In this document: piece by piece, positions 20,723 to 33,200 of the stretch
Numbering within the stretch: position 1 is the stretch's first letter
Layout: each line of letters starts with the position of its first letter
Source of the DNA: Dipteris shenzhenensis
Lineage: Eukaryota > Polypodiophyta > Polypodiopsida > Gleicheniales
Assembly (NCBI GenBank): GCA_047967505.1
Contig: CM106539.1
Direction: 5' to 3' (one strand)
Length of the DNA: 64,000 nucleotides
The notes under the pieces: model-generated
Databases searched by the model: none
Told to the model about the DNA's origin: nothing
The model's input: the letters and a program-made list of their open reading frames with translations, nothing else
Translations under genes and position numbers: made by a program

Positions 20723-23566
20723 GCTGCAAGTAGGAGTAGGAAGGAGGGTACTTATATAGTACCTCCTTATCACCTTTGGCCTTTCTATCTTCATGTAGAA
20801 AAGGGGTAAGGGACAAATTGGAGAAAGGGATTGGAGAAAGGGAATTGAGGAGAGGAAGGGAGAGACGGAAGGAGAAGGGATAGCAGTGAGAGGAAGAGGT
20901 CAAAAGAGGAGAAGGAGAGAGAGAGAGAGAGTAGGCTGCAAGTAGGAGGAAGGACGGGAGGGTACTTATATAGTACCTCCTTTGACCTTTCTATCTTTTA
21001 AACATCCCCAAGTACTAATAATCCTAACCCCCACTGACTTAACCAACTTTTGGCCTTCATTACATAGCAAAGATCATAAAACTAGTAGTTCGTGCCATCC
21101 AGCTTGTCCTCTTGTGCCAAGGCCCCAAAGGCATCTCCTCCTTGCTCATCCCATTATTCTACAACCAAAATTTTAAAAAATGCTTGCCATCCGCCTTAAA
21201 TATCTAACTCACACCGAGTCCAAATAGTGCAAAAAGTTGTTGTGAGTCGACACTAAGACGCAAAGAGCTGCAACTGTAGCTTAAGCCCCAAAATGTTTTG
21301 CAAAGGGACCTGCAAACAAGTTTTTGCACATGTCAACTGGTTTGTCAGTAAGAAGAAGATTTGAGGCAAAAACCTCAAATTTAACCAACAAATATACCAC
21401 TCAACTTGCAAATTTGTTCAAAATCTATGGAAGCCCCAACATCTACAATGCCAACAAGGCACGAACTGCAAATGTCCCAATGTACTGATTGAATCTGCCT
21501 GCGAATAGCAACAACGTTCAATGAATGGGCTATGGGCTGGAGTGGCTATATGAACACGGAGGTATATTGATGAAGCAGGTCTCATTGAAGCAAATCATGC
21601 ACAATACCAAGGTTTGCCACACGGATCGTAAGGAGGAAATCGATGACGGCGGCTCACGGGTCATGAGGACAAAATAGCTCTTTGCACAATACTAAGATGA
21701 GGATGCACGGGTCGTGAGGATGGAATTTGCAATGGAGCTTGGGCGAGGAGACTGGCTGTGCGGGGGAAGTCGTCCTTGTCATCTGTCTTACATCGGCTCC
21801 TTGCATGTGCAGTTTGAGCAGTACATTCTTCTTTTATTTATGTAGCTTCTCTTGATTAACCTTTATGCTATCTTTGAGGCATTCGGTTTCCGTAATTAGC
21901 AATTATCCCTTATGCCTTGCATTTTTCTGATCTATTTATGTTAGTCTCTTCGTGAGCTAGTGCATTTTAGTGGCGTGTTCCTTTTGGGCTTTCTTGTTGG
22001 AAAGGTCACCTCCCCATTTGTAAGCCCCCAAATGAGGAGAGCGTGGGGGAGGGAGACCTAGGGCAGAAGATGCCCAAAGAAGAGAGAGAGAGGGGGCTGC
22101 CACATGGGCAGCACCTCACAAGAGAAGAAGGATGCAACAGATGGCGCGAACTACAGTGCAGATGGCGGGGCATCCAAGTGATGGAGCAGGCCTGCAAGTG
22201 GGCAGATCAGAGTGGCGCAGCAGAGGCGGGACAGACCAGCACATGGGTCGGCCAGGAGAGAGGCTGGTTGGGCTGCTTTGAGGCAGCCAACCAGGCCTTA
22301 TATAGGGCTGACCTAGGGGCCCTTGCCTAGATTGGAGGGCCAAAAGCCCTAAAAGTGTGGGCCATAAAGGCCTAGTTTTGTGAGCCCTTAAAGGGCTGGT
22401 CAGCCAGTATGAGGCTGGCTGGTCGGTTTTCTCAGCAGGCCTTAGGGCCTATATAAGGAGAGGCTCTTGGCCTCATTTTAGCATCCAGCAAGTCAGCAAA
22501 CAGAGGAGCAGCAGGAGCAGCAGAAGCCTGATCTTTGGGCCTACATCCAGGAGGCAAAGCAGGGCCAGAGTTGCTGCAGACTGAGCTCACTTGGGGCTGA
22601 GCCTAGGCTGTCTACTAGGGCAGCAAGGTGCTGAGATCTTTGGACGGAAAGTCTACTTACACTCGAGGTGGAGCACGCGGGCTCGAGTCTAGAGATAGCC
22701 AGCAGATAGGAGAAGGACCTTGTGGTAAGATGAGAGGACCACACCATTGGTGGGACTCTAGATCTATCTCTTTTATATTGTGTCCATAGTTTTGGACAGA
22801 AATATATATTTTGGTGGTTTCTCTATCTGGCTGGTTCATTGTCTATTGATGAGTCTGCACACCTATTTTATGCACATTAAGTAAAGAAGTTTGTGATTCC
22901 ACACCCACACCACACTGTGTGAGCTCCTGGGCATTACTATAAGTCTTCCGTTGTGTGTACCCTCTGTTGGGTCATTTCTAACATTTCTTTCCTATGGCTT
23001 AAGAAGTGCTTGTACTCTTGCTTTTAGGTTTATTGCCTTTAATATGCGATAATATGCAATAATTTATTTTTTTGACATCAAAGCATAAAGCCAACCTCCA
23101 TTGAAGCAAAGATGGGTTATTGGACAATGCCCTGCCAACGCACCCACTTGCTGCATGTGCATACACACACATGTAGACATTTTTCTCTTTGTAAAAAGGA
23201 GTTATTTTGTTTGTGTGTGCGTGTGCGCGTGCGTGCTATGAATGTAAATGTTTGCTTAATGCAAAATTTTTTACATAAAAAAGTAAAGAAATGTGTGTGT
23301 GTGTGTTTGTTGTCGATATTGGGCTTTTTTGGTGGTTGTATCATGCTCGTACCATCTGACTGTTTGAGCACTCCTTGAGTGATTGTCCCCATATTTTCGA
23401 GCTTCTTTGCTTCGGTCTCTGCAAGATGCTTATCCTTTGGAGACCTCATCAGGCCAGTTGGAAGTTTTTAATTACTGTCTTTAGTTGTGAGTAGTAGCTG
23501 TCCTACTCTGGGACAGCTATGAATGTAAATGCTTTCTTAATGCAATTTTTTTCTTTTTTTAAATGA

Positions 23567-23598
<32 letters not shown>

Positions 23599-25666
23599 CA
23601 GAGACAGAGAGAGAGAGAGAGAAGGGGGGGGGGGGGGCTCATAATCTTATATTTATGCAATGATGTTCACAAAAAGTAGATTTTAAGATCTTGTGTGCAA
23701 TTTTTCTAATTGCAATGGTGAAACACGTAAACTACTTTCTCATGAGAAGCTTTAAATGTTGTTATTGGCTAAAGATGTGGAATGTGATAGCTTTAATTAA
23801 TGTGCTAGAAGGGTTGTCATTAGATTCTTGTGAAGGGAAAAAGCATAATGACTCTTAAACCTAATAATTGATAATTGAAATTATTACATACTTCTTAAGG
23901 TTGTTATTCTCTTCTTCCTTTATTAACATGAATACCTTATATCTTTTGTTTTGGTGTTTAATGCTTTGTTGCAGGTAGCTGCCAACTATATAGCAATGGT
24001 GCCCTCTGGGAAGGTCTTCGATAGGTGCCTCACTATGTCCAAGCATTGTAGGTGGTAGGAGGGTCTCATGCTTGCGGATTTTTGACAATTGGGGCTCTTA
24101 AATTTACATTGGAACCAATTTAGATCTAAAGCGATAATTTATTAAGTCCTTTGTATTACGCAATGTCCAAGGGGGAGTGCTATATATTCTTGGCTAGGGT
24201 AGATTGACTATTTAGTATTAGTAATGATATTGGGTGATTATAGTAGAACCATGCTTACAATCATGCTTGTGCATAGCAAGATCACGATTCACTAATCACA
24301 TTGATTTGAATGTGTTCTCAAGCCTCGATATTACCATTGGAGTTAGGATTATGATGGAAACACTCTTTGGACTTTTGCCTTAAATGTAGTGAGGGAACTC
24401 CCTTGCCCCTACAAAACCTCGCTCAATTTGACAAGGGAGACCTTAGCATGAAATACCCAAGGAGAGGACCCATGGAAGGAAAGAAGTAGAACCTTATTGA
24501 AAGGAGGGTGCCATGGAGGACCCATGGTAGGAAAGATATAGAACCTTATTGAAAGGAGGGTGCCATGGAAGGAAATAAGGGTCGACGGAGAATACTATTA
24601 ATAGAGTGAAGAAGAAAATCGATTAATCCTCAGGCATGCTATTTTGAGAGTTTAATGACTAAGATGTCCTCCTAATGTTTTCCCTTGTAAATAGCTCTCC
24701 TGATTCTTGGTTTATGCATTATATGCAAGGAAAGAGTTATTTCTTATGATCTGGAAGCTCAAACTTGCTGATGGAGGAATACTAGCCGAGAGGCAAGCTA
24801 TGCACAAGAGCATTAGGGTAGGTTCACACCACCCGCCCGCTTGCCCACCCATCAAAAGTGGAGGATAGGTTCTTGGGCTTACGTGGACCAATGAGTGACG
24901 AGCTTGGACATGGGGGACAACAAATGGTGTCCGGACCAAGGAGGTCGCCCAAGAAGTACTTCTTGGGCGTGCGAAAAGAATGTGCAAACCATTTTGAACT
25001 TTGGCAGCGTGTCAAGAAAGAATCTTTGAACTAGTGGACCAATCGGTTTTCCATGCAATGATGTTGCGTCATTTATTTAATATATAATGGTTTGGTGGTG
25101 TGAACCACCACACTACGCCCGCCCATCTTGTCAGGTCTCTTCTTCCATGGCCGGGCGGGGTGGTGTGAACCAGGCCTTAGTAGAGGTTGAAGCTCATGTG
25201 CTTCTCTATTGCCGCAATGATGTGCACATTAGATTGAAGTTTTACCTTGGACATAACCATGCAACGGTAGCTTCCCAAATCGAGTCCAGCAGGCGATCTA
25301 CTTCTTCCTTCCATACTGCCCTGAACACATCCTTCCGTTTTGCACTGAAAAGCTCCATGACACAGATTTGCCGGACTTGTCGCTAGTAAGGGCCGTAAGG
25401 AGGCCAAGCGATATCTGTATGGTTATAATGACGTCAACTTGAAGCCTCTTACATAATTTTGACTTGTGTCCCTAGCATGTGGACGTGGAAATGCAAAAAA
25501 GAATCATTGAAAACTCTGGAGTTACGAAATAATCATTTGAGTCTTTCTTTTTGTGATAAGTGGCACAACTAGTAGAGCTGTAACAGGAGACTAGCATGCT
25601 TAGCTTCAAGTATTTTGTCCATACATGTTGTGGGGGCCTTTTGGAGGACAATTAAATTTTATTTCA

Positions 25667-25708
<42 letters not shown>

Positions 25709-27163
25709 TCCCTCCCTCTACCCCGCTCTCTATCCCCCACCTCTACCCCGCTCAGCCCTCCCTCTACCCCGCTCTCTACCTCCTGCCTCTACCCCTCGTC
25801 TCTACTCCCCTCTCGTACCTGCTCCCGTTCCCGCTCTGCTCCATCCCGCTCTTGTACGTACCTACTCCTATCCCGCTCCCGTTCGTACCTGCTCCCGTCC
25901 ATACCCGCTCTTGGTCCCGCTCCCGCTCTTGTCCGTACCCGTACGCCCTACCTCTTGCTCCCGTTCCGCTTCTGCTCCCTCCTCCCCTAGCTGGTTGTAG
26001 CAAGCTTTTGAATTAGGAACCCCTAGCTGGGCTGAACCCCCAGCCCAACTAGGGGGTTAGCTCAGCTAGGGGGTAACAGGAGATATGGCCAGCAAAGCAT
26101 GGCCCAGCCTACCTTCCTCCTCTTCAAAAAACCCTTCCACTCCAGCAGCCTCCAGTAACAAAGCCAGATACTCCACAGTGGCAGCCACGACGCCTTCCCC
26201 ATATGCACATATCTATGAGCGAGGTGGTCTTTTTGACCGACCAATTCTTGGATATCATGAACAAATTTGCTTCCTATAGGATCAAGTGAGAGAGCTGAGG
26301 ATGCAGCTAACGGATGCCATAGCTAGAATTCAAGTCTTGGAAGGACCTGGTAAGAAGGAAGTCATTGACGAGGTTATAAAGTCATGCAATGCCTCCCCCT
26401 TACCCCCCAACTAGTCTCTGCAGTCAAGAATCTAGTTCATACTGAAATGCAGACAGCCAAGCAAGAAGTGACTGTGGAGTTTGATGCAAAGGTCAACAAA
26501 GCTGATATTCAGGAAGAGATTAAAGAACATGCAGCTAGAAAGGATAATGCTTTGAAAATCAGAATTGGGGGGCTTCCAGATGGATGGTATAAAGAAGATG
26601 AATCTTTTAATGATACCTTAGCACATATCCAAACAGCCATGCCTACTATTGACTGGACAGCAGATGCCGATGACAATCCTGACAACCCAGATGATGACAC
26701 TGAAGCTCGAGCAGTTCATATCGGTCAACATAATGGCCATGCTATCATTACGTTCAACTCACGAGACATACGTATAAAAGTTCTGCGACAATCTCACAAG
26801 CTGAAAGGGACGAAGATATGGATAGCCGAGGAACTCACCAAGGCTCAACTGAAGGATAAGGCAAAGGAATTAGCAAAGGTTCGGGCTGCCAGGAAGGATG
26901 GTAAATGGGCAGTCTACCGGGATCGGATAGCACTCATTAGAGAGTTTAAATCAAAACCAAAAGACTCTCAGTCTTAAACTGATGTAAGGCCAACTATATA
27001 TATGTGTGTATGTTTTATCTAGGTTACAATATAGGTACTCTCTAAATAAATGGAGCTGCTTTTGCACTCCTTGGGAGCTGCCCTGCGCCCTCCCTAAGCT
27101 GATGTACTAGATGGCTTTCATGTTGTCCCATAGACCTCTTGGTCTCCCGTGGATGTTAATAGA

Positions 27164-27217
<54 letters not shown>

Positions 27218-30200
27218 TTGTTTTTTTCCTTGTTTTTGGCAAAGTGTAATTTGTAAGGTTGGATAGATTCTAGTTTTATCGGTCCTTGGGGCTAATCATA
27301 ATGATGCTTACACATAGAAGTTTCAGTCTAGTTGCCATGTGTTTGCTTTATGCCTTCCATATCATATGAAAATTTTCATTTATGAATGTGGTATTTGAAT
27401 TAAAAAATGATGTGCTGAAGCCTAAACATGCATCCAGTTTTGTAACTATTTGGAGACATATTGGATAATGCCTTAGGTGGATAGGCAAGTGCTTAGACAA
27501 ACGAGTGAATATGCATGCACCCAATGCCCATGCCTTGGCATTGATAATTGGCACTACGGTGGACTTTGTGATTCCTCACATCCAGATTATTGACACGTTA
27601 GTAGAGGCGTAGGCCATTCTAAAGGATCTGTATGAGAGACAATACATCCCGGATCTTGACTCTTCAGCATCAACTCTACAATATGGATATGGATGAGGGA
27701 GATTCGGTACATGACCTCTTGACAAAGGTCAAGGTGGTGGTGGATCAACTAGCATCGGCTAGTTAGAAGGTAGCTTTGACTAGTTGGCCTTGATGGTATG
27801 ACAGTAGGACAGAGGGCCAAACCTTTGACTTTTGAGGAGTTGGGTCCATTACTGCTTCATGAAGAAGCTAGGGAGAAGCTCTATAATAACGACAACAATG
27901 ACAAGGTGTTGCTGGCAAAGGTTAAAGCTGGCAAAGGAAAGGGCAAGCCTAACGGTGGCAAGTCCAAGAAGGATGATTATGGAGATGAAGAGGACACTTC
28001 CAAGAAGAGGAAGCACAAGAAAAAGTGCTTGTATTGTGATGAGTCAAGCCATTTTGTGAAGGATTGCATAAAGAAGAAGGTGGATCAGAAGAACAAGAAG
28101 GAGTCGACTCGGATTCAGATGGTGATATAGAAGCCAAATCTAATATGGTAATCGAAGAAGTGTTCTTGGTGACATCTTCATGTGTTACTAAGGTCAGATA
28201 TGCCCATAGTTGCCAGGAGTTTCTGAAACGGGAGGTTTCAAACAGGTTTCATATGTTTGAAACGGGTTTCGAAAAATGAATGAAACGGGTTTCATTCGGA
28301 ATGTGAAAATATTCATACCTAGGGTATGCATCATGCCATATATAAAAATGTGCAAATAAAGATTGTAAGTGACTCCATAGTGCATACATGATACAAAAAA
28401 CATACATATCAAGTATAAGCACCATACATACTGAATCCTGATCATACAATTTTACAAAAAGCTAATCATCAATGATCATACATTATACATATTAGAGTAC
28501 TCAATGATCATCTTCACACATACATACTGAATGATCATACATATTGATAATTGAATCTTGATCATACTGATCACACATACTGAATACTGATAATAATAAA
28601 AACTAGAGTCATCAATGAACCTCCCAAGACCTCCATGGTGATGGACCATGAAGGTAAAAAGGTCAAACTACAACTGGAATTCAAAGTACTGTCTATCAAT
28701 AATAAGTCACAAGTGACAAAGTCACAAATCAAAAGTCAAGCCTCATCATCAATGTCAGCATCTTCCTCCTCAACCAAATCCATGTCCTCATCAGCCTCCT
28801 CCTCACTGCTACTGGAACTCCCAGAAGACTCATAAAAAGCATCCTCATGAGATGCAGGTGCAATTGAAGTACTGGCACCAGCTGCCTGGGAGGATCGGGT
28901 GTGGTGAGATGAAGCCGTGATCTCCTCATACAACATGGCGTAGATATCCCCCTCCTCAGGTGGAATCACCGGCATCTCCTTGCACTTTGTGATGTCGATT
29001 TTGTAGGGATTCACCTGCCGAGGCTCAATGGGGTAGTTCGTTTACTCGAGCAATCGTAGATTGCAGTGGCAAAAGACCAACCTCTCCAATTGCACAGTGG
29101 ACAATCTGTTCCTCTTCTTGGTATGGAGTAAGGCCCATGTACTCCAGTTTCTCTCACAAGGTCCAAAGCTACAGTCTTGTGAGAGAACTCGCATCGCTAT
29201 GCGTCTCTGAAACAAAACAAGAGACATTCTCAGACTTTACAGTTTAGTGGCAGCTTCCAATTGCTGAGCTATACCCACATGTTTTCAAGTAATAAGAAAG
29301 TATTGCCTCTAGGGTTAAGTATTACCAAGTGGGGTGCCTCAATGCCATATTTTTCCCACCAAGAAACTGCTGCTAGCTGAGTCTCCTCTCTCTGTGCATT
29401 GCGTGATCCAAAAACACCGCTTCGGTTGCGGAAAAGAAGACGCTCATCCTCCAGCTTCAAAAGCAGATCATCATCATCTCCCACGATCTTGCTCGTATAA
29501 GCTGACCACCCGTCCTCTAATTCTCTATCGAGATATTGCTGCTCATTCCTCCAGAGAGGATGAAGAATATGAGCAACAGTATGGATTGGCCTATTAAACC
29601 AATCCCAACGCATGTTCCAGATCTCCTTAAGGTCTTCAATCCTTCATAAGAAATTATGAATCAAAGGCAAAACCAATAATGTTTAGAAAAAATGAAAACA
29701 TAGATTAAAAGGAATTCTAAGCATGCCACTTTGCTAATTGGAAAAATGCTAAACTTCAATGGATGACTCTCATGAGTACGGGATATCTGTCTGCAGATAG
29801 GTGAGTACACGCATCAAGGGCTTCCCCCACTTTGTCCATGAACTCATAGAGAAGCCCAATGGTGCTCCCCTCCATATCTGTCAATCGGAGAACGCTGTAC
29901 ATGGGGTTCATTGTCTTCACTAGAGCTGCAGCCTCCTCCCACCATGCATCTCTCATGACCATGTGGCTGAAACCAATTGCTTTGGGCTCATTGCTATCCC
30001 CCCATTGCTGCCAATCACGGGAAACAACTGTACGCAGCAAGCCGTGCCGCACTTGAACAACCCTCTCCAACATTACGAACATATAAGCAAACCGTGTCTT
30101 TGAGGGCTTTAAAAGTTCGAGGTCACTATTTTCCCTAAACATGCTCAAGACCTTGGGTCTTTTGGTTACAAAATTTACCAAGCTCAAAGCTTTAGAAAAT

Positions 30201-33200
30201 ATATGAGAAACCCAAGGCAACTTTGCCATGTCCTCAATGGCAAGATCCAAACTATGAGAAGCACATGGTGTCCAAACAATAGTGGGAAACTCATCCTCAA
30301 GCATCCTTCCCATGGACACACAATTGAAGCCATTATCTGTGATCACCTGCACCACATTTGCTACACCAATCTCAAGAATAGTTGTGCGCAAATGAGACCA
30401 TATATATGCACCTGTCACCACTGTCCCTGAAGCTGATGCATCTATAGCATGAAGCAACATAGTCCCTTTGCAAGAGGAAACTAGAATGTTGTAGGCATTT
30501 CTTTTCCTCACATCTGACCAGCCATCACCTAGCAAGGTGCAACCATACTTAATGCCATGTTCCCTTCAGAGGCTCTAGCTCTCTCATCAATGCTTCTTTC
30601 TCATGGCGAAGCTCTTTTGTACACAATGTCTCATAGCTCGGACCCTCCCACTCACACCCAATACGCGAGATAGCTCGCATAGTAGACTTCCAACGGGCGG
30701 TTCGAGTAATATTGAAAGACAATGCACATTGCACAAACAACTTTGTTACCTCTCTAGTTGCCTCCTTCATAGCTGCCTTTTGCATGGCTGCCTTCATATC
30801 TCCTCGCTTAAACACGGGAAGGGCACTTCTTTTAGCTGTGGGCGTGGAGCCTAAAGACTGCGACATCTGCAAAATGTCATTCTCCTCCCTCATTGATGGT
30901 GGAATAGCTGAGATATTTAATTCAAGCTCATCCCATGCATTGACTCTATCAATTGGAATCCCTAGCATTTTAGCTTTCCAGGCCTTCAAGCCATCATACA
31001 CCTCCTTTGGCACACGAGAACAAGGGCCAATACCAAAGCCCTTTGTTCGAGAAAAGTGAGCCTGCAATCTCTGAAATGTCCCATGATGCAGCTCAGCACA
31101 AAAGTTGCAGGTTCACTTGCTTGTGCCACTCTTATCATAGTGTGCACCAAAGGAATTGAAGGTGACATTGCTCCACAACGCACTACCTTTTCGAGGCATC
31201 TTCTTGCTTGCAAAAAGCGATGTAGAACAGCAAAAGTAATTGCAGCTTTCCAGCCTACATCATGCATGCAAGATGAGCAGAGGAATCAAGAGAGGAGCGT
31301 TAGAACTTAGATTTCAGAAACATCAGAAAGTTCAAAGAGCAGATTTCAGCTTGCATGAAAGGATGCAGCGCCAAATTCAAGAAGAAGGGTAGACTGTAGA
31401 AAGGACGATTGAATGCACATTGGGGATGATTGGGGGCACAAACCTCGAGAAGGAGCAAGAGAGAGCGTATGGGCTGCACGGACGGAGCGTACGGGCTGCA
31501 TGGATGGATCGTACGGGCTGCACGGACGGAGCTACGGGAGTACGGAGTGCACGGGTACGGCGAAATGCGTGAAATCGCGATTTTGCCCTCTTTTGAACCC
31601 TACCCAAAATTTGAGGCTTTATGAAACGCGTTTCATACGTATGAAACGTTTACACGTTTCATACGCGTTTCATAAAAGTATGAAACGTGTTTCATATGCA
31701 ACTATGGATATGCCGACCTACAAGCCACAATGAAGATGTGTGATATTGAGATGTGGGCCAACGGGGAGTTAGAGACCTTCGTCCAGGTGTGTATTTGTTG
31801 ATTTTGACACGAGGGTGGATTCCATGGAGTGCCCTAGGGTTTCATGTTCAGATGGTTGCTGTAATTTAGAAGGGGCTTGTACAGGATTACACAGGTTATT
31901 GGCATGTGCCTCCATAAGGTGCATGGTTTGCTTTTAGAGCAAGCACACAAGCAGTACGACGTTGTGGTATGTATTTGATGTCATTAAATTATGCCTTTAT
32001 AGCATGTTGTGGAGAGAGTCTGCTCTTCAAAGGTCACAAGTAATGCAAGATTGGAAGGAATGGGCCTTCTTCCGAGGCAAAAGAAGAAGTGTGGGTGCTT
32101 CTTCAAATCTTGGACACAGATTCTTAGAAGGTGATTATGGACAAGGTGTATTGAAGCCAAAAGAGTACTTGCTAGAGAGCTAAGTGAGAGTTCGTGGTCC
32201 AGGTGATCTGTAGATATTCTTGGGATTTCATTTCTCGAGATGGTTCTTTTGTTGCGGACCTTGCTAGAGGAAGGATGGGTTGAAACAGACCCTGAGAGCA
32301 TGGTGCGTGGAAGACTCCAGGTTGTTCACTCGTTATGAGGGGGACAACTGGAAGATGGTGGCATCTGGATTGCTCGAGTTTGAAGGCGGGAACATGACCC
32401 TAAAGGTCGTGGTGCCATTTGGTGCTACCTTGGATGGACCTATGTACGAGGATGGTTTGCTTGTGCAGGACCAGACCTGGAGCAGCAAGAGCCACTGGTT
32501 GAAAAGCCAAGAACTAGAATCGACACCAAATTGTTCAAGAGGGTTCCATCATGGGAGCTGCTGGGGCAACGTCATCGACGTGTTGGCATTGGGCCAAGAT
32601 GTGTCCGTGAGAGGGGGTGTTGGAAAAGTCACCTCCCCATCTGTAAGCCCCAAATGAGGAGAGATGGGGGAGGGAGACCTAGGGCATGATATGCCTAGAG
32701 AAGAGAGAGAGAGGGGGCTGCCACATGGGCAGCACCTCACAGAAACTTGTGGAGGAGCCATGGTGACTGCAACAGATGGAGCCTATGAAGAGGAAGATGG
32801 CGATGCATACATAACATGGATCTGGCCTGGAAGAGGCAGATCTAGAGCAGCACTAGACGGTGGAGTGATCTCAGGGAGTAGACGCCTAGATGGCAAGATA
32901 CTTGGCAGGGTTTGTGGGCAGGAGTTTGACCTGCAGCAGGTCCCTGGAAGTGACGCAATATGTGGCAGAATATCAGCAGCAGGGTCAGCCATAGATAGGC
33001 AGGTTTGGGCTGGCCAACCAGGCCTAGAATGGTGCAGACCTGATGCATGTGAATATGGGCCAGGAGGCCCTGGTTTTATAGCCCCACAGGCTGGTGGGGG
33101 GAAGGAGCAGGTCGGCCAGGTTGGTCGGCCACATGGCCCAGCACACAGCCCCAAATATGGGGGGGAAGTGGAGGGGGGCCAGGGCCAGCCAGGTCAGCTG

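Larger units (their letters stand above)
28205..31706 (-). mobile_element. Complete hAT transposon with 8-bp target-site duplication
   Basis: Terminal inverted repeats CATAGTTGC (28205-28213) and GCAACTATG (31698-31706) are perfect over 9 bp. GATATGCC flanks both sides (28197-28204 and 31707-31714), a perfect 8-bp duplication as expected for hAT. Both subterminal regions carry repeated GAAACG and CGTTTC words, often as palindromes (GAAACGGGTTTC, GAAACGCGTTTC), likely transposase-binding sites. A transposase gene runs on the minus strand. The host site is the Gag frame of a Copia-type element. Confidence 0.95.

Noticed and set aside
20450-20903. Ser/Leu-rich minus-strand frames over 100 codons
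   Set aside because: They translate (GA)n/(CT)n microsatellites inside an LTR.
25615-26016. 133-codon and 121-codon overlapping frames
   Set aside because: They translate (CT)n and CCCGCTC repeats. No domain.
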